DNA of 64,000 nt from Hymenobacter montanus (GCF_014699115.1 NZ_JACXAD010000021.1:1-64000), one strand, 5' to 3'. Shown: positions 1 to 9,528, counted from the stretch's first letter. Notes: generated by a model not told the origin, from the letters alone. Numbers and translations are program-made.

Positions 1-33
1 GGGAGAGTCGGTCGCCGCCAACCTTTTGTCAAT

Positions 34-73
34 GCCAACCGCCTGCCGCTTTCACCAGCGGCAGGCGGTTGGC
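34..73. terminator. Perfect 17-bp hairpin, probable terminator of an upstream gene
   Basis: Arms at 34-50 and 57-73 are exact reverse complements around a 6-base loop, followed by GTTTCT on the plus strand. It sits between the unseen upstream gene and rodA. The U-tract is short, so rho-independent termination is likely but not certain. Confidence 0.6.
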
Positions 74-128
74 GTTTCTACCTATTCCACGTTAGCCTAG
101 GCGCGAAAGCAGAGCGGCTGACCAGTTG

Positions 129-136
129 TATTTTTG
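129..136 (+). promoter_or_regulatory. Possible Bacteroidota -7 element upstream of rodA
   Basis: TATTTTTG matches the Bacteroidota -7 consensus TAnnTTTG and lies 24 bases before the GTG start of rodA. I see no clear TTG at the -33 position, so this is a partial match only. Confidence 0.35.
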
Positions 137-160
137 TTGCCTATCTTATTGTAGTTCTTC

Positions 161-1456
161 GTGCAAGTTTCACCAGCGCGTTATAGCCGAAGCATTGACT
201 GGCTGACTGTCTTGCTCTACGTAGTGCTTGTCGGGCTGGGATGGGTCTGTGTATATGCCTCAAGCTATTCACCCGACGCCCCGGCAAATCCTCTAAGTAC
301 GCTGAGCTTTGATAAGCTTATGGCTTTCAACTGGTTCAAACAGTTGCTGTGGATTGCTACGGCTATCGTATTGATAGTGATATTATTGGTGGTCGACTAT
401 AAGGCCTATGATACTTTTGCCTACGCGATGTACGCCGGGATGATCGTGTTGCTGCTGGTGACAATGGTGGTGGCCAGACCTATCGCGGGTTCCCGCTCTT
501 GGTTGGAGCTTGGGCCCGTGCGTTTGCAGCCGGCGGAGTTCGCGAAGTTCACCACTGCATTAGCCGCTTCCCGATTTATGGCGAGTATCAATCTGAGATA
601 TCAGAATTGGCGTGACCAATTAGTACTGGCCGGTATCACGCTGCTGCCCCCGCTGCTAATAATTGCATCGAATGAGTCTGGGCAGGCATTGGTATTCGGG
701 GCCTTGCTGCTGGCTTATTTCCGGGAGGGAATGTCGCCTCTGATACTGTTGCTATTAGCAGTCGCCGGGGTAATATTGATCCTGGCTCTACTCGTGCCAA
801 AGCTATGGCTATTTACCGCATTTACGGTAATGCTGCTCCTGGTTCTGGGATTGAATAAACGCGTACTGCGCCACCATTTGGTATTAGCGGTAAGCGTATG
901 GCTGACGGTGACGTTGATGGTAGTTGGGGTGGACTTCTTTTACAATAAGGTGCTACAGCCGCATCAGCGACAGCGGATTGAAATACTGATTAACCCATCG
1001 GCAGATCCTTTGGGTAAAGGATGGAATGTAACCCAAAGCAAGATTGCGATTGGCTCGGGCGGGTTGGTTGGAAAGGGCTTTTTGCAGGGCACTCAAACGA
1101 AGTTCGACTTTGTGCCCGAGCAGAGCACCGACTTTATCTTCTGCACCGTAGGCGAGGAGTTCGGGTGGATAGGAAGCTTGGTGGTTATTGCCTTGTACCT
1201 AACCCTGCTCTGGCGGATCGTTTACGTAGCTGAGCGCCAGAAATCCGTGTTTGGACGGACGTATGGGTACTGCGTTGCGAGTGTGCTATTCTTTCACATT
1301 ACCGTAAACATGGGCATGACGATAGGGCTAGCCCCCGTAGTGGGTATTCCCTTGCCATTTTTTAGCTATGGAGGGTCGTCGTTATGGTCATTCACCGTAC
1401 TGCTGTTTAGTTTGCTGGCCTTAGATGCTTACCGCAAGCAAGATCTGGTGCGCTGA
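161..1456 (+). CDS. rodA: SEDS-family peptidoglycan polymerase RodA
   Basis: SEDS glycosyltransferase that polymerises lipid II in the inner membrane, normally with a class B penicillin-binding protein, during cell elongation. The 431-residue product has about ten hydrophobic helices. Family motifs are visible: LQPAEFAKF near residue 125, GSGGLVGKGF and FVPEQSTDFIF near 290-325, GEEFGW near 330, and the C-terminal PFFSYGGSS. These fit RodA better than FtsW, which I judge by overall pattern only. The start is GTG at 161, giving a normal family N-terminus. Its TGA overlaps the ATG of the next gene by one base, so the two are probably translationally coupled. The class B PBP partner is not visible in the 160 bases upstream. 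Confidence 0.85.
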   Translation: MQVSPARYSRSIDWLTVLLYVVLVGLGWVCVYASSYSPDAPANPLSTLSFDKLMAFNWFKQLLWIATAIVLIVILLVVDYKAYDTFAYAMYAGMIVLLLVTMVVARPIAGSRSWLELGPVRLQPAEFAKFTTALAASRFMASINLRYQNWRDQLVLAGITLLPPLLIIASNESGQALVFGALLLAYFREGMSPLILLLLAVAGVILILALLVPKLWLFTAFTVMLLLVLGLNKRVLRHHLVLAVSVWLTVTLMVVGVDFFYNKVLQPHQRQRIEILINPSADPLGKGWNVTQSKIAIGSGGLVGKGFLQGTQTKFDFVPEQSTDFIFCTVGEEFGWIGSLVVIALYLTLLWRIVYVAERQKSVFGRTYGYCVASVLFFHITVNMGMTIGLAPVVGIPLPFFSYGGSSLWSFTVLLFSLLALDAYRKQDLVR

Positions 1457-2808
1457 TGGCAAGGGGGCAGGTGCCGAATTGGGTGTGGGCAGTATTGGTG
1501 AGCGTGCACGCGCTGGCGCTAGGGTGGGCTTTGAGCACGGGCAGGTGGGATTTCCCAGATTCGGGACGGTACTTGCAGGCTGCTAGCAATCTAAAGCTTC
1601 ACGGCGAGCTTTATGCTCGGCCCTGGCCAGCAGCTCCACCCCGGGGCCAAGCCATTCAGGAGTTTACCATCCGGCCAGTAGGCTATCCTACCGTGGTGCT
1701 GGGGTTGGGCGGAACAAGGCTGGGCCCGGCATTACTACTGTTTTTTCAGAATCTGTTGAGTCTGCTCAATATAGGAGTTGTGCTGCAGTGGTGGGCCCGG
1801 CGGGGTAAGCCCACCGGGAAAGAATGGGCCTGGGCAACCGTTGCGGTTTTGTCTTTTCCTGCCCAGCTCATCTATGCCAACGCAGTAATGAGTGAAGTCT
1901 TCCTGCAAACGGTAGTGCTAATGCTGACGGGCTCGGCGCTGCTTTTTGTAAGGCGCTATCAGGCTCGATATTTTGCGGGGGTAGCGGGAGCTGCAATAAT
2001 GGCGTTCTTGCTTAAGCCGGTTTTCGCCCCTTTCGTGCTAGTGCCAGCCAGCGTAGGAATGGTACTGGGATGGAAGCGAAGGCAGCCCCAACTATTGCTG
2101 CTCGGAATTATTCCGCTGGTGATGGTGGGCTTGTACATGGGCTGGAATTGGCGGCGCACGGGATACCTGCACTTTTCCAGTATTGCCGAGATCAACCTGT
2201 TGCATTACAACGCAGCCGGTGTCGTGCGCCAAGTCAGCGGGCCAGCCGCGGAAGAGAAATGGGTGGCCGCGGTGCTGCGGGAAGCTAATGCCCAGGGCAA
2301 CTTCGCCGCTCGGCAGCAGGTGATTCAAGCTCGGGCCGGAGCCTTGCTGTGGGCGCACCCCTGGCTCTACGTGCGGCAGCATGTGCAGGGCATGATTGCG
2401 TTGTTTCTGGACCCCGGCCGATTCGATCTGAGCCAGTTCCTGGGCCTGGCATCGCCTGCTGGTGGGGGCTTCCTGGCCCAAACCCGATCGGGAGGATTAC
2501 TACGGGCGTTAGGGAGCTTACCGTTAGGACTGATGGCAGTCCTAACGGTGTTGTTGTTAGCTAATGCGCTGCGTTTGGGGTTAGCGGTGCGAGGGTTCTT
2601 GCTCCTGGGCCAGGGTTCGTCCGTGCCGCGCTACGGGCGCTGGATAGCGGGCGGCCTGCTGCTTTATGTGGCACTGCTGACGGGCCCGCTCGGAGCAGCC
2701 CGGTTTTTGGTACCCGTGTGGCCCTTGCTACTGGGCTTGGCTTTGGCAGGGTTGCCGCGTCGAGACGTGTTAAACGTCAGATGCGAAGAAGACGGCGCCA
2801 ATGGGTGA
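1456..2808 (+). CDS. Polytopic membrane protein, GT-C glycosyltransferase-like
   Basis: A 450-residue protein with many hydrophobic helices. The first helix is followed by a loop with acidic residues (WDFPDSGRY, residues 31-39), as in GT-C glycosyltransferases that use polyprenyl-phosphate sugars and carry a catalytic Asp in the first periplasmic loop. I cannot assign donor or acceptor. It overlaps rodA by one base (TGATG), so it is likely co-expressed, and its 3' end overlaps a convergent gene by 32 bases. A role in cell-envelope glycan assembly is inference from fold pattern and neighbour only. An alternative is a membrane protein of unknown function. Confidence 0.6.
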   Translation: MARGQVPNWVWAVLVSVHALALGWALSTGRWDFPDSGRYLQAASNLKLHGELYARPWPAAPPRGQAIQEFTIRPVGYPTVVLGLGGTRLGPALLLFFQNLLSLLNIGVVLQWWARRGKPTGKEWAWATVAVLSFPAQLIYANAVMSEVFLQTVVLMLTGSALLFVRRYQARYFAGVAGAAIMAFLLKPVFAPFVLVPASVGMVLGWKRRQPQLLLLGIIPLVMVGLYMGWNWRRTGYLHFSSIAEINLLHYNAAGVVRQVSGPAAEEKWVAAVLREANAQGNFAARQQVIQARAGALLWAHPWLYVRQHVQGMIALFLDPGRFDLSQFLGLASPAGGGFLAQTRSGGLLRALGSLPLGLMAVLTVLLLANALRLGLAVRGFLLLGQGSSVPRYGRWIAGGLLLYVALLTGPLGAARFLVPVWPLLLGLALAGLPRRDVLNVRCEEDGANG

Positions 2809-3853
2809 AGACTAGCGCCAGAGCAGCACAAAAGGCCGGAGCAGCCAGGTAGCCCATGCGCCCTAAGTCTCCAGAAAGCAGCATGTGGATAGCTACGACG
2901 ACAACCAGGATAACTTCGGCCCAGCCGAGAGAAGTATAGAATGCGGAAGTACGCGTGTTCCGCCTGCTTTCCAGCCAAAAGCCGATGGGAACCACTAGGG
3001 TAAAAAGACCGAAGATGCTCAGTAATTCGCCTAGTCCTTTCGGTGAAGCCGCCCGGCGCAGCGAGTAGCCGATGTTCTCAAAATGCTGCAAAGCATTATA
3101 AACTGATTGGCTGGCGGGTGCTCCTAGACGACTATCAACAAGATAGTGCACCGCGAGTAAGATGGCCGTACCACCGGCTAGCGCCAGGAGTTGCTTCGGC
3201 CAAGCGAGCGTTTTACGGCCAAACCAGAAGAGCCAAGGCACCAAAATGAAGAACGATTCTTTGGCGAGCGAACCAAGCACTAGCACCACGAGCAAGGCCC
3301 AGGCGCCACCGGGGCCACGCCGAACCGCATAGTAGGCTAAGCCAAAAAGTAGCAGATACAAGCTATCGATGAGCGGCAGGCCGGCGGCGTACTCGGCCCA
3401 ACGGCTTGTGAGCAGCGCCAGCATGGCCAGGACTGCCCCTTCGGGCGAGGCCCCAGTAAGCCGGGCGGCGTTGAACCAGCAGGCCCCCGCGGCAGCTAGC
3501 ACCAAGCAATTGACCAGATAAAAAGCGAATCGCAGCGGCCACAACCCTGCGGGGCGCTGCGGCCAAACGCGGCCGTACACGGTAGCCACGGGAGCAGCTA
3601 CCACGGCCGCCGCCGCCGGTACCAGCACCCGATACCGATGCGTTACGCGAATACTATCGAAGTGCCCGGCGGCCATACGCAGGTAGCTGCGTGTATCAGG
3701 CGAATGCGAGAAGTCGAAGTGCACGTACATGGGGTAGGCCAAGTTTGCCAACACCGCTAGGGCCAGCAGCCAGGGCAGTAGCCAGCGGCGGAGCCGCGCC
3801 TTCAGGAGGGGATGCGCGTAAGGGGAAATCGGCCTAAGCAAACTTGCGCTCAA
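2777..3853 (-). CDS. Polytopic membrane protein, second GT-C-like protein
   Basis: A 358-residue hydrophobic protein with roughly eight to ten helices. After the first helix comes a loop with FDFSHSPDTRSYLRMA (about residues 47-62), the Asp-rich first-loop pattern of GT-C enzymes, and a KES motif near residue 196. Substrate unknown. The only start that keeps the N-terminus is TTG at 3851-3853, which overlaps the end of the upstream minus-strand gene by 20 bases; this suggests coupling. Its 3' end overlaps the convergent plus-strand gene by 32 bases. The pair of convergent GT-C-like genes may be functionally related, but that is inference. Confidence 0.55.
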   Translation of the reverse strand: MSASLLRPISPYAHPLLKARLRRWLLPWLLALAVLANLAYPMYVHFDFSHSPDTRSYLRMAAGHFDSIRVTHRYRVLVPAAAAVVAAPVATVYGRVWPQRPAGLWPLRFAFYLVNCLVLAAAGACWFNAARLTGASPEGAVLAMLALLTSRWAEYAAGLPLIDSLYLLLFGLAYYAVRRGPGGAWALLVVLVLGSLAKESFFILVPWLFWFGRKTLAWPKQLLALAGGTAILLAVHYLVDSRLGAPASQSVYNALQHFENIGYSLRRAASPKGLGELLSIFGLFTLVVPIGFWLESRRNTRTSAFYTSLGWAEVILVVVVAIHMLLSGDLGRMGYLAAPAFCAALALVFTHWRRLLRI

Positions 3854-5033
3854 TGAGCTTCAAAAGCTTGTTGACGTGCTCTTCTTTGCGGCTCCAGTCG
3901 TAGCGCGGCGATAGGTTATCGGTAACGTAGCTGCGGGCCTGGTCGGCGCTGGGTAGCGAGTCGAGGTGCTGAATAGCAGCGTGATATTCCATGTTCTCGC
4001 CGTTGAAAAGCTCGTTAATGAAGCTGAACCGCTGATTAATGGAAATGGCTTCGCGCAGGGTTTCTACTTTGGGGCCGGCGCGTTCGGCTAGCGGGGGCGC
4101 GGCTGCCGTAGCGCGTAGGGTTTCGGCCAACGGGGGAGCTGCTGGCTGGCTGGCTTTCAGTTTTTCGTAGAGAGGGACACTGGGCGCTTCCGTATTGGGC
4201 AATGGGCGAGCGGGAAAGGGCGGGCCAGGGGTGGGCACCCGGGGCTCCGCTGGCACCGCGAGTTGGGAGGGCAGCGGCGGGGCAGCGGTAGCCGGGGCCG
4301 CCACAAAGGAAGGAGCAGAAATCGACGCCGGGGCCTCGGCGGGCGCCCCAACCGGTGACGGCTCCGGAAGAGGGGCGGCGGTAGGAGCCGTTGATACGGG
4401 GCCGTCCTCGAGCAAGTCGGCGGCGGTGAGGGGCAGCAGGGGACTAAGTTCGCCCACGAGGCGCTGCATGGGTTGGTGAGCTTTGTAGTTGGCGGCGTGA
4501 TGCAGCTCGAAACGTTGAGTCAGAGATTCATGGCTCAACTCGCTGCTGGCGGGTAGGTTGTCGATAAAATCCTGGTAGAAGCTCTTGTCCACGTCGATGT
4601 AGCGCAGGTTATCGCGCAAGCCAGCCAGGGTGAACGGTCCCGGGCCGCCCAGAAGCAAGCGCTGAAAACTCCCGGCGGGGTCGGCCACCAAGCCAAGCGT
4701 GTCGGTGGTAGCCTGGGCCAGCAAGGGCTCGAAGGCTGACCGGCTTAGGCTAATATGGCGCGACAGAATATTCATGAACTGCGTGAGGGCAGTTTGCACG
4801 GGCAGGGCTTCGAAATTAAAGTAAGGGCTGCGCAGCCGAGCCATTTCAGCTTGCCACTGCACCAACAATTGCCGGACCACCAATAGGTTGATTTGGCGTA
4901 TAGGGGTAAACTTGAGCACCGCTGGTCCATCGAGCGTAGCCGTGGGCTGGGGGCCGAAGTACTGGTCGCAGAGCCGATTGGCCAAGCGGTGACCGTATTG
5001 TGCGCACTTGGTAAAGCTATATTTGTCGTTCAT
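3834..5033 (-). CDS. Conserved hypothetical protein with Pro/Ala-rich linker
   Basis: I do not recognise a characterised family. The 399-residue product has no signal peptide or membrane segment. Residues 1-200 look globular and alpha-helical. Residues 205-325 are a low-complexity linker dominated by Pro and Ala. Residues 330-399 form a second helical domain ending in a basic helix (RKEEHVNKLLKLIERKFA). The architecture suggests two folded domains joined by a flexible tether in the cytoplasm. It is divergent from the ferredoxin gene (38-base gap) and overlaps the start of the membrane-protein gene downstream. Confidence 0.6.
   Translation of the reverse strand: MNDKYSFTKCAQYGHRLANRLCDQYFGPQPTATLDGPAVLKFTPIRQINLLVVRQLLVQWQAEMARLRSPYFNFEALPVQTALTQFMNILSRHISLSRSAFEPLLAQATTDTLGLVADPAGSFQRLLLGGPGPFTLAGLRDNLRYIDVDKSFYQDFIDNLPASSELSHESLTQRFELHHAANYKAHQPMQRLVGELSPLLPLTAADLLEDGPVSTAPTAAPLPEPSPVGAPAEAPASISAPSFVAAPATAAPPLPSQLAVPAEPRVPTPGPPFPARPLPNTEAPSVPLYEKLKASQPAAPPLAETLRATAAAPPLAERAGPKVETLREAISINQRFSFINELFNGENMEYHAAIQHLDSLPSADQARSYVTDNLSPRYDWSRKEEHVNKLLKLIERKFA
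4998..5025 (+). promoter_or_regulatory. Possible promoter of the ferredoxin gene
   Basis: TATATTTG at 5018-5025 fits TAnnTTTG, with TTG at 4998-5000 and a 17-base spacer. It lies 46 bases before the ferredoxin ATG and inside the first codons of the divergent gene. The spacer is at the short end of the usual range. Confidence 0.4.
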
Positions 5034-5071
5034 ACGGAAGGCCGGATTTCAGTGGCCGAAGTTAGGCACAA

Positions 5072-5392
5072 ATGGCTCTGTTGACGATTGAAAATTTACC
5101 TGGAGCAACCGTAGAGGTGCCGGCCGGGGCTACGCTATTAGCGGCGCTACAAGCTGCCGACCACGATTGGATGCATGCTTGCGGAGCCAAGGGCCGCTGC
5201 ACCACTTGCCGTTTGCAGGTGCGTAAGGGAATGGAGAACCTGAGCCCGCTATCCGCGGCGGAGCTGCGCTACCGGGCGGCTGGGCGGCTGCTCGACCACG
5301 AGCGCCTGACGTGCCAGGCTCGTCTGCTGGCGGGCGAAGTTACCGGTAGCGTGCCCGAAGCCACGCAGCTGCCCCACGTGCAGTACGGCTGA
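5072..5392 (+). CDS. [2Fe-2S] ferredoxin
   Basis: Small 106-residue electron carrier of the plant/adrenodoxin-type fold. Cluster ligands are visible as Cys37-x5-Cys43-x2-Cys46 (CGAKGRCTTC) and a distal Cys near residue 80 (LTCQ), the standard four-cysteine pattern. The N-terminal strand and VPAGATLLAAL turn are typical. Redox partner unknown; it is a single gene between a hypothetical protein and thymidine kinase. A second ferredoxin in this window (37645-37980) has the ISC-type sequence, so this one probably has another partner. Confidence 0.85.
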   Translation: MALLTIENLPGATVEVPAGATLLAALQAADHDWMHACGAKGRCTTCRLQVRKGMENLSPLSAAELRYRAAGRLLDHERLTCQARLLAGEVTGSVPEATQLPHVQYG

Positions 5393-5546
5393 GCCTGAGC
5401 GGCAGCCAGCATTGGTGGTGGGGTGGAATCGCAAGGTAGCAAGCGGTTTGCGGGCCCAACGCGGGAAATATGGCCGGAACAAGGGGGCCTGCTCCGCGGT
5501 TCGTTCCTAACTTTAGGCTTCCAAACCCTCCCAAGCCCGCTGTATC

Positions 5547-6173
5547 TTGTTTATTGAACCCCGCGTCGGCAATCGCCACAACGCCCCTCGTCGGGGCTGG
5601 ATTGAAGTAGTGTGCGGCTCCATGTTTTCGGGTAAGACCGAAGAGTTGATTCGCCGACTCACCCGGGCCCGTATTGCCCGGCAACAGGTCGAGATTTTTA
5701 AGCCCGCGCTCGACACCCGCTACGATACCGAAGACGTGGTGAGCCACAACGCCGCCCGAATTCGGTCGACCCCGGTGGCCATTCCTTCGGAAATCTTGCT
5801 GCTGGCCGCTGGCTCCGACGTGGTGGGAATTGACGAAGGCCAGTTTTTTGACAACTCACTGGTGGAGGTGTGTCAGCAGCTCGCCGACAATGGTACCCGC
5901 GTCATCGTGGCCGGATTGGATATGGACTACCTCGGCCGTCCCTTTGGCCCCATGCCGGCGCTGCTGGCTACGGCGGAATTCGTTACTAAAGTGCACGCCG
6001 TGTGCGTGTGCTGCGGCGAAATCGCTTCCTATTCTTACCGCATTGCGGCCAGCGAAAGTCAGGTACTGTTGGGCGAAACCGATTCGTACGAAGCCCGGTG
6101 TCGGCCGTGCTTCCTGGAAGGGATGCAAACCAAAGCGCTGCCTTCGGCCACCCAATCGGCCGTCACGCACTAA
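5547..6173 (+). CDS. tdk: Thymidine kinase (type II)
   Basis: Phosphorylates thymidine to dTMP in the pyrimidine salvage pathway, in the cytoplasm. The P-loop GSMFSGKT is at about residues 24-31, DEGQFF at about 95-100 carries the catalytic Glu, and two zinc-binding pairs are seen (CVCC near 153-156 and CRPC near 184-187). The 208-residue length is normal for the TK1-like family. The frame begins at TTG (5547); no ATG lies before the P-loop that would keep the N-terminal strand, so TTG is chosen, with some uncertainty. Confidence 0.92.
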   Translation: MFIEPRVGNRHNAPRRGWIEVVCGSMFSGKTEELIRRLTRARIARQQVEIFKPALDTRYDTEDVVSHNAARIRSTPVAIPSEILLLAAGSDVVGIDEGQFFDNSLVEVCQQLADNGTRVIVAGLDMDYLGRPFGPMPALLATAEFVTKVHAVCVCCGEIASYSYRIAASESQVLLGETDSYEARCRPCFLEGMQTKALPSATQSAVTH

Positions 6174-6224
6174 ACCGGCCAACTGCGCGTTGGTAAAGGC
6201 TGCTTCGCCGCTGGTGTTCAAATT

Positions 6225-8618
6225 ATGTTTGCTGAGTATATGCCGCACATCTTCCGTTTTTTGCTTGGAGTAATTGGTCTGTTGGTATTCACTGGGGTGG
6301 CCCGGGCGCAGAATACCGCCGGCTATGGCGACTGGCAGCTGCACTTACCAACCAACCGCCCGCTGCGTTTGGCAGATGCCGGGGACCGAGTGTACGTGGC
6401 CACGGAAAATGCCTTTTATTTCCTGGATAAAAAATTAAACACTACCCAAGTACTATCGCGCCGCGACGGGCTGAACGACGTGGGGGTGGCGGCCTTGGCT
6501 TATGATTCCGTGACCCGGCAAACGGTGGTTGCCTATCGGAATGGTAACATCGATATCTTACAACCCAATGGTAGGGTGCGCAACCTGAACGCCATCCTGC
6601 GAAAGACGATTTCGGGGAGCAAAAACATCAATCAAGTCTCAATAGCAGGAGACAAAGTTTACGTATCAACGAGCTTCGGCCAGGTGGTGGTTGACTTAAT
6701 CAAATTTGAAATCAGCGATACGTACAGCAACATCGGTCCGGGCGGTGCCGTGGTAAACGTGTTCGACGCGGCCCAGGCAAACGACGATCTTTTTTTGGCC
6801 ACTTCGGTGGGGCTATTGCGAGGGCGGCTAGCCAGTAATTTGCTTGATTACCGCAATTGGACCCGCTACCAGCCGGTGCCGCTCAGCGCCGATCCCACCG
6901 CGCCACCCATCTATACTGCTGTGGCAGCTTCTGGAGGAGAGGTATACGCCGCGGTTGGGGGCACGGGTTCGGCCGTCTACAAATTCACGCCCAGTAGCCC
7001 GAGCGGGTGGCAGGCAGTGCCCGGCACCTCGACCGCGCAGTTCCGGGGCCTGCGGGCCAGTAGCGTTGGCTTATTAATCATCGACGATGCGGCCGGTGTG
7101 CGCCGCCTCGACCGGAATGGCGTAGTAACTACCGTAGTTCCACCTACCCCCGCTACCTACCTGTCGGATGCGATGCGCTCGCGCGACGGCAGCTATTACG
7201 TGGCCAATTACCAGCTCGGCTTGCAGCGAATACGACCTAACTCTGGTCAGGCCCCGGAGCTGTTTGTCGCCAATGGCCCCGAAACGAGCCTGGCTTTTAG
7301 CGTCTTGGCTGATGCCCGTACCAATAAGGTCAACGTGTTCACGGGGGGCTACTCCGAGCGCTATAATCCGTTGGGGCTCCGGGCGGGCTTTTATGAATTT
7401 GCTAACGGGCAATGGACGAATTTTACGCCAGCGGCTTTGCCGGGGGGCACCAATTTCCCGGACCTGCAAAGCCCCTCGCGCGGCACCCGCACCCCGGACG
7501 GAACCCTGTATGTAGGCGCCAACGGGGGCGGCCTGCTGGAGTGGAAAGGCCCCGGTCAATTTCGAAGGTTTGTCGAAGGCAGCCCGAGCGGTAGTCCACT
7601 AATTAATACCTTTAATATTAGCGACCGAGTAGAAATCACCGACCTGGCGGCCGACGCTACGGGCAAAGTCTGGGTGGTAAACCGGCACCTGAAGGCTCCC
7701 AATTCGGGGCTGTTTCTGTTCGATCCAGCAGCCAATACCTGGCAGACGATTCCGTGGGTGTCGGGCCTGGAGACGCTCGACCGCATTGCCTTGGACGACA
7801 ACGGATACGCCTGGGTATCGGTATCGCGTAAAACCGATGGTTCCAGCCTCAATGGCTCAGTCATTGGCCTCTTCGCCGTCGACCCGACGGGGACCAACCC
7901 CCCCCGGCTTTTCAGCACGGCGTCAGGGTTGCCGGACAATCAGATTTATGAATTAGCCAAAGACCGGCGCGGCTACATCTGGGCCGCGACTATCAAAGGG
8001 GTTGCCGTATTCAACGACCCTAGTGGGCCCTTCCAATCCACCGCGGGGTTTACCCTGCCGAACGTAACCCGAGGCGAGGGCACGGGCTTTCCGGCCCTGT
8101 TTAGCGAGGCCGTCCGAACGCTGGCAGTGGACGGGGGCGACCGCAAATGGTTTGGCACCGACAACGGCCTGTGGCTGTTCAGCCCCGATGCCGATGAGGC
8201 GCTGCTGCATTTCACCACTGCCAACAGCCCCTTGCCATCGAACCGGATCGTAGACGTGAAGGTGAACGACAAGACCGGCGAAGTATGGGTAGCTACCGAT
8301 GCGGGAGTCGTTGCCTATCGCGGGGCCGCCAGCGTTACCGAAGGCGCTCCCCAGTGCGCGGCCGTATTCCCCAACCCGGTACGGCCCGATTTTACGGGTC
8401 AGGTCGGCATCACGGGGGTTGCTAATAATGCGCTGGTGAAAATTACCGATGTGGCCGGGCACCTCGTGTACGCCACCAAGGCTAACGGCGGCACCATTAC
8501 CTGGAACCTGACCAACCCTGAAGGCCAGCGTGTTCGCTCGGGTATTTACCTCGTCCTGTCGTCGGATGCGGACGGTAAAAATAGCTGCGTGAGCAAGGTA
8601 GCCGTGCTCAGTAAATAA
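6225..8618 (+). CDS. porZ: PorZ-like type IX secretion system protein with beta-propellers
   Basis: A 797-residue exported protein. A signal peptide ends near VARAQ (residues 25-29). Residues 30 to about 700 consist of repeated blades of two-component-regulator propeller type (for example DRVYVATENAFYF, GYIWAATIKGVAVF, GEVWVATDAGVVAY). The last 85 or so residues form a beta-sandwich ending GIYLVLSSDADGKNSCVSKVAVL, a type IX sorting-like C-terminal domain. This matches PorZ, the Porphyromonas surface protein (about 776 residues) that helps attach anionic LPS to type IX cargo. An in-frame ATG at 6240 is an equally possible start. It is a single gene between tdk and recO. Confidence 0.82.
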   Translation: MFAEYMPHIFRFLLGVIGLLVFTGVARAQNTAGYGDWQLHLPTNRPLRLADAGDRVYVATENAFYFLDKKLNTTQVLSRRDGLNDVGVAALAYDSVTRQTVVAYRNGNIDILQPNGRVRNLNAILRKTISGSKNINQVSIAGDKVYVSTSFGQVVVDLIKFEISDTYSNIGPGGAVVNVFDAAQANDDLFLATSVGLLRGRLASNLLDYRNWTRYQPVPLSADPTAPPIYTAVAASGGEVYAAVGGTGSAVYKFTPSSPSGWQAVPGTSTAQFRGLRASSVGLLIIDDAAGVRRLDRNGVVTTVVPPTPATYLSDAMRSRDGSYYVANYQLGLQRIRPNSGQAPELFVANGPETSLAFSVLADARTNKVNVFTGGYSERYNPLGLRAGFYEFANGQWTNFTPAALPGGTNFPDLQSPSRGTRTPDGTLYVGANGGGLLEWKGPGQFRRFVEGSPSGSPLINTFNISDRVEITDLAADATGKVWVVNRHLKAPNSGLFLFDPAANTWQTIPWVSGLETLDRIALDDNGYAWVSVSRKTDGSSLNGSVIGLFAVDPTGTNPPRLFSTASGLPDNQIYELAKDRRGYIWAATIKGVAVFNDPSGPFQSTAGFTLPNVTRGEGTGFPALFSEAVRTLAVDGGDRKWFGTDNGLWLFSPDADEALLHFTTANSPLPSNRIVDVKVNDKTGEVWVATDAGVVAYRGAASVTEGAPQCAAVFPNPVRPDFTGQVGITGVANNALVKITDVAGHLVYATKANGGTITWNLTNPEGQRVRSGIYLVLSSDADGKNSCVSKVAVLSK

Positions 8619-8805
8619 TTATTGGAGGGCCGAAGGGGCTGATTTTTGCTGGGCTGACGGCGTCATATGCTACCTGCGCCCATTTAGGGAATGGCCTTAA
8701 TACTATTCGCGTGGTGTTAGCCTGAACCCGGTAGCCGAAACAGCGTGGCCCGGGGCATCAACACTTTACTGAGCCCGCACTTCCCGCGATTACTCCTTTC
8801 CGAAC

Positions 8806-9528
8806 ATGTTAATAAAAACCCGGGGCATCGTTCTCAGCTACCTGAAATACCGCGAAACGAGCATTATCGCCCGGGTCTACACCGAGCGGCTGGGCCTGCA
8901 GAGCTACGTGGTGAATGGCGTGCGCAAGGCCAAGCCGCCGGGCCGCATTGCCTTGTTCCAGCCATTTACCCTACTGGAGCTAGTCGCCTACGTGGCCCGG
9001 GGCAGCGGGGGCCTCACCCGTCTGTCCGAATTTCGCTGTGCCGAGCCCTTTCGGACCCTGCCCTACGAGGTGCAGAAAAGCAGCGTGGTGCTTTTCCTGT
9101 CCGAGATAGTGAGCCGGGCCGTGCGCGAGGAAGAGCAAAACGAGCCCCTTTTTCAGTTTTTACACGATTCCATCCTGGCGTTCGACCAGCAAACCGTGGG
9201 CACCGAAAACTTTGCGCTGGTCTTTTTGCTGCGGTTGACCAGCTATTTGGGCTTCGGGGTGAGTTCCGGGGGCGAGCTGACCGACCAAGTAATCATGGCC
9301 GGCCATGCTCCCGCCGCCAAGGGCACCACGGGCCCGGCCACGTTGCGGTTGCGCGAATTCGAAATCTACTTCGATGAGCTGCTGCGCGACCCGGCCACCA
9401 GCACTATCCCCAACGGTCGCGTACGCCACGAACTGTTGAATGTGCTCATCCGCTACTACCAGTTGCACGTTGAGCAGCTAGGGGATATTCGTTCGCTGGA
9501 TATCCTCTCGCAAGTGCTAGCGGAATAG
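8806..9528 (+). CDS. recO: DNA repair protein RecO
   Basis: Mediator that helps load RecA on SSB-coated DNA in the RecFOR recombination pathway. The N-terminus MLIKTRGIVLSYLKYRETSIIA begins the OB-fold seen in RecO, followed by ERLG and a helical C-terminal domain. At 240 residues it has the usual family length. The C-terminal zinc-finger cysteines found in some RecO proteins are not present. The ATG at 8806 aligns with the family start. It lies alone between porZ and a convergent FKBP gene. Confidence 0.9.
   Translation: MLIKTRGIVLSYLKYRETSIIARVYTERLGLQSYVVNGVRKAKPPGRIALFQPFTLLELVAYVARGSGGLTRLSEFRCAEPFRTLPYEVQKSSVVLFLSEIVSRAVREEEQNEPLFQFLHDSILAFDQQTVGTENFALVFLLRLTSYLGFGVSSGGELTDQVIMAGHAPAAKGTTGPATLRLREFEIYFDELLRDPATSTIPNGRVRHELLNVLIRYYQLHVEQLGDIRSLDILSQVLAE

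Noticed and set aside
8745..9377. 210-codon open frame overlapping recO in another frame
   Set aside because: recO has clear family sequence; the alternative is Arg/Pro/Gly-rich noise.
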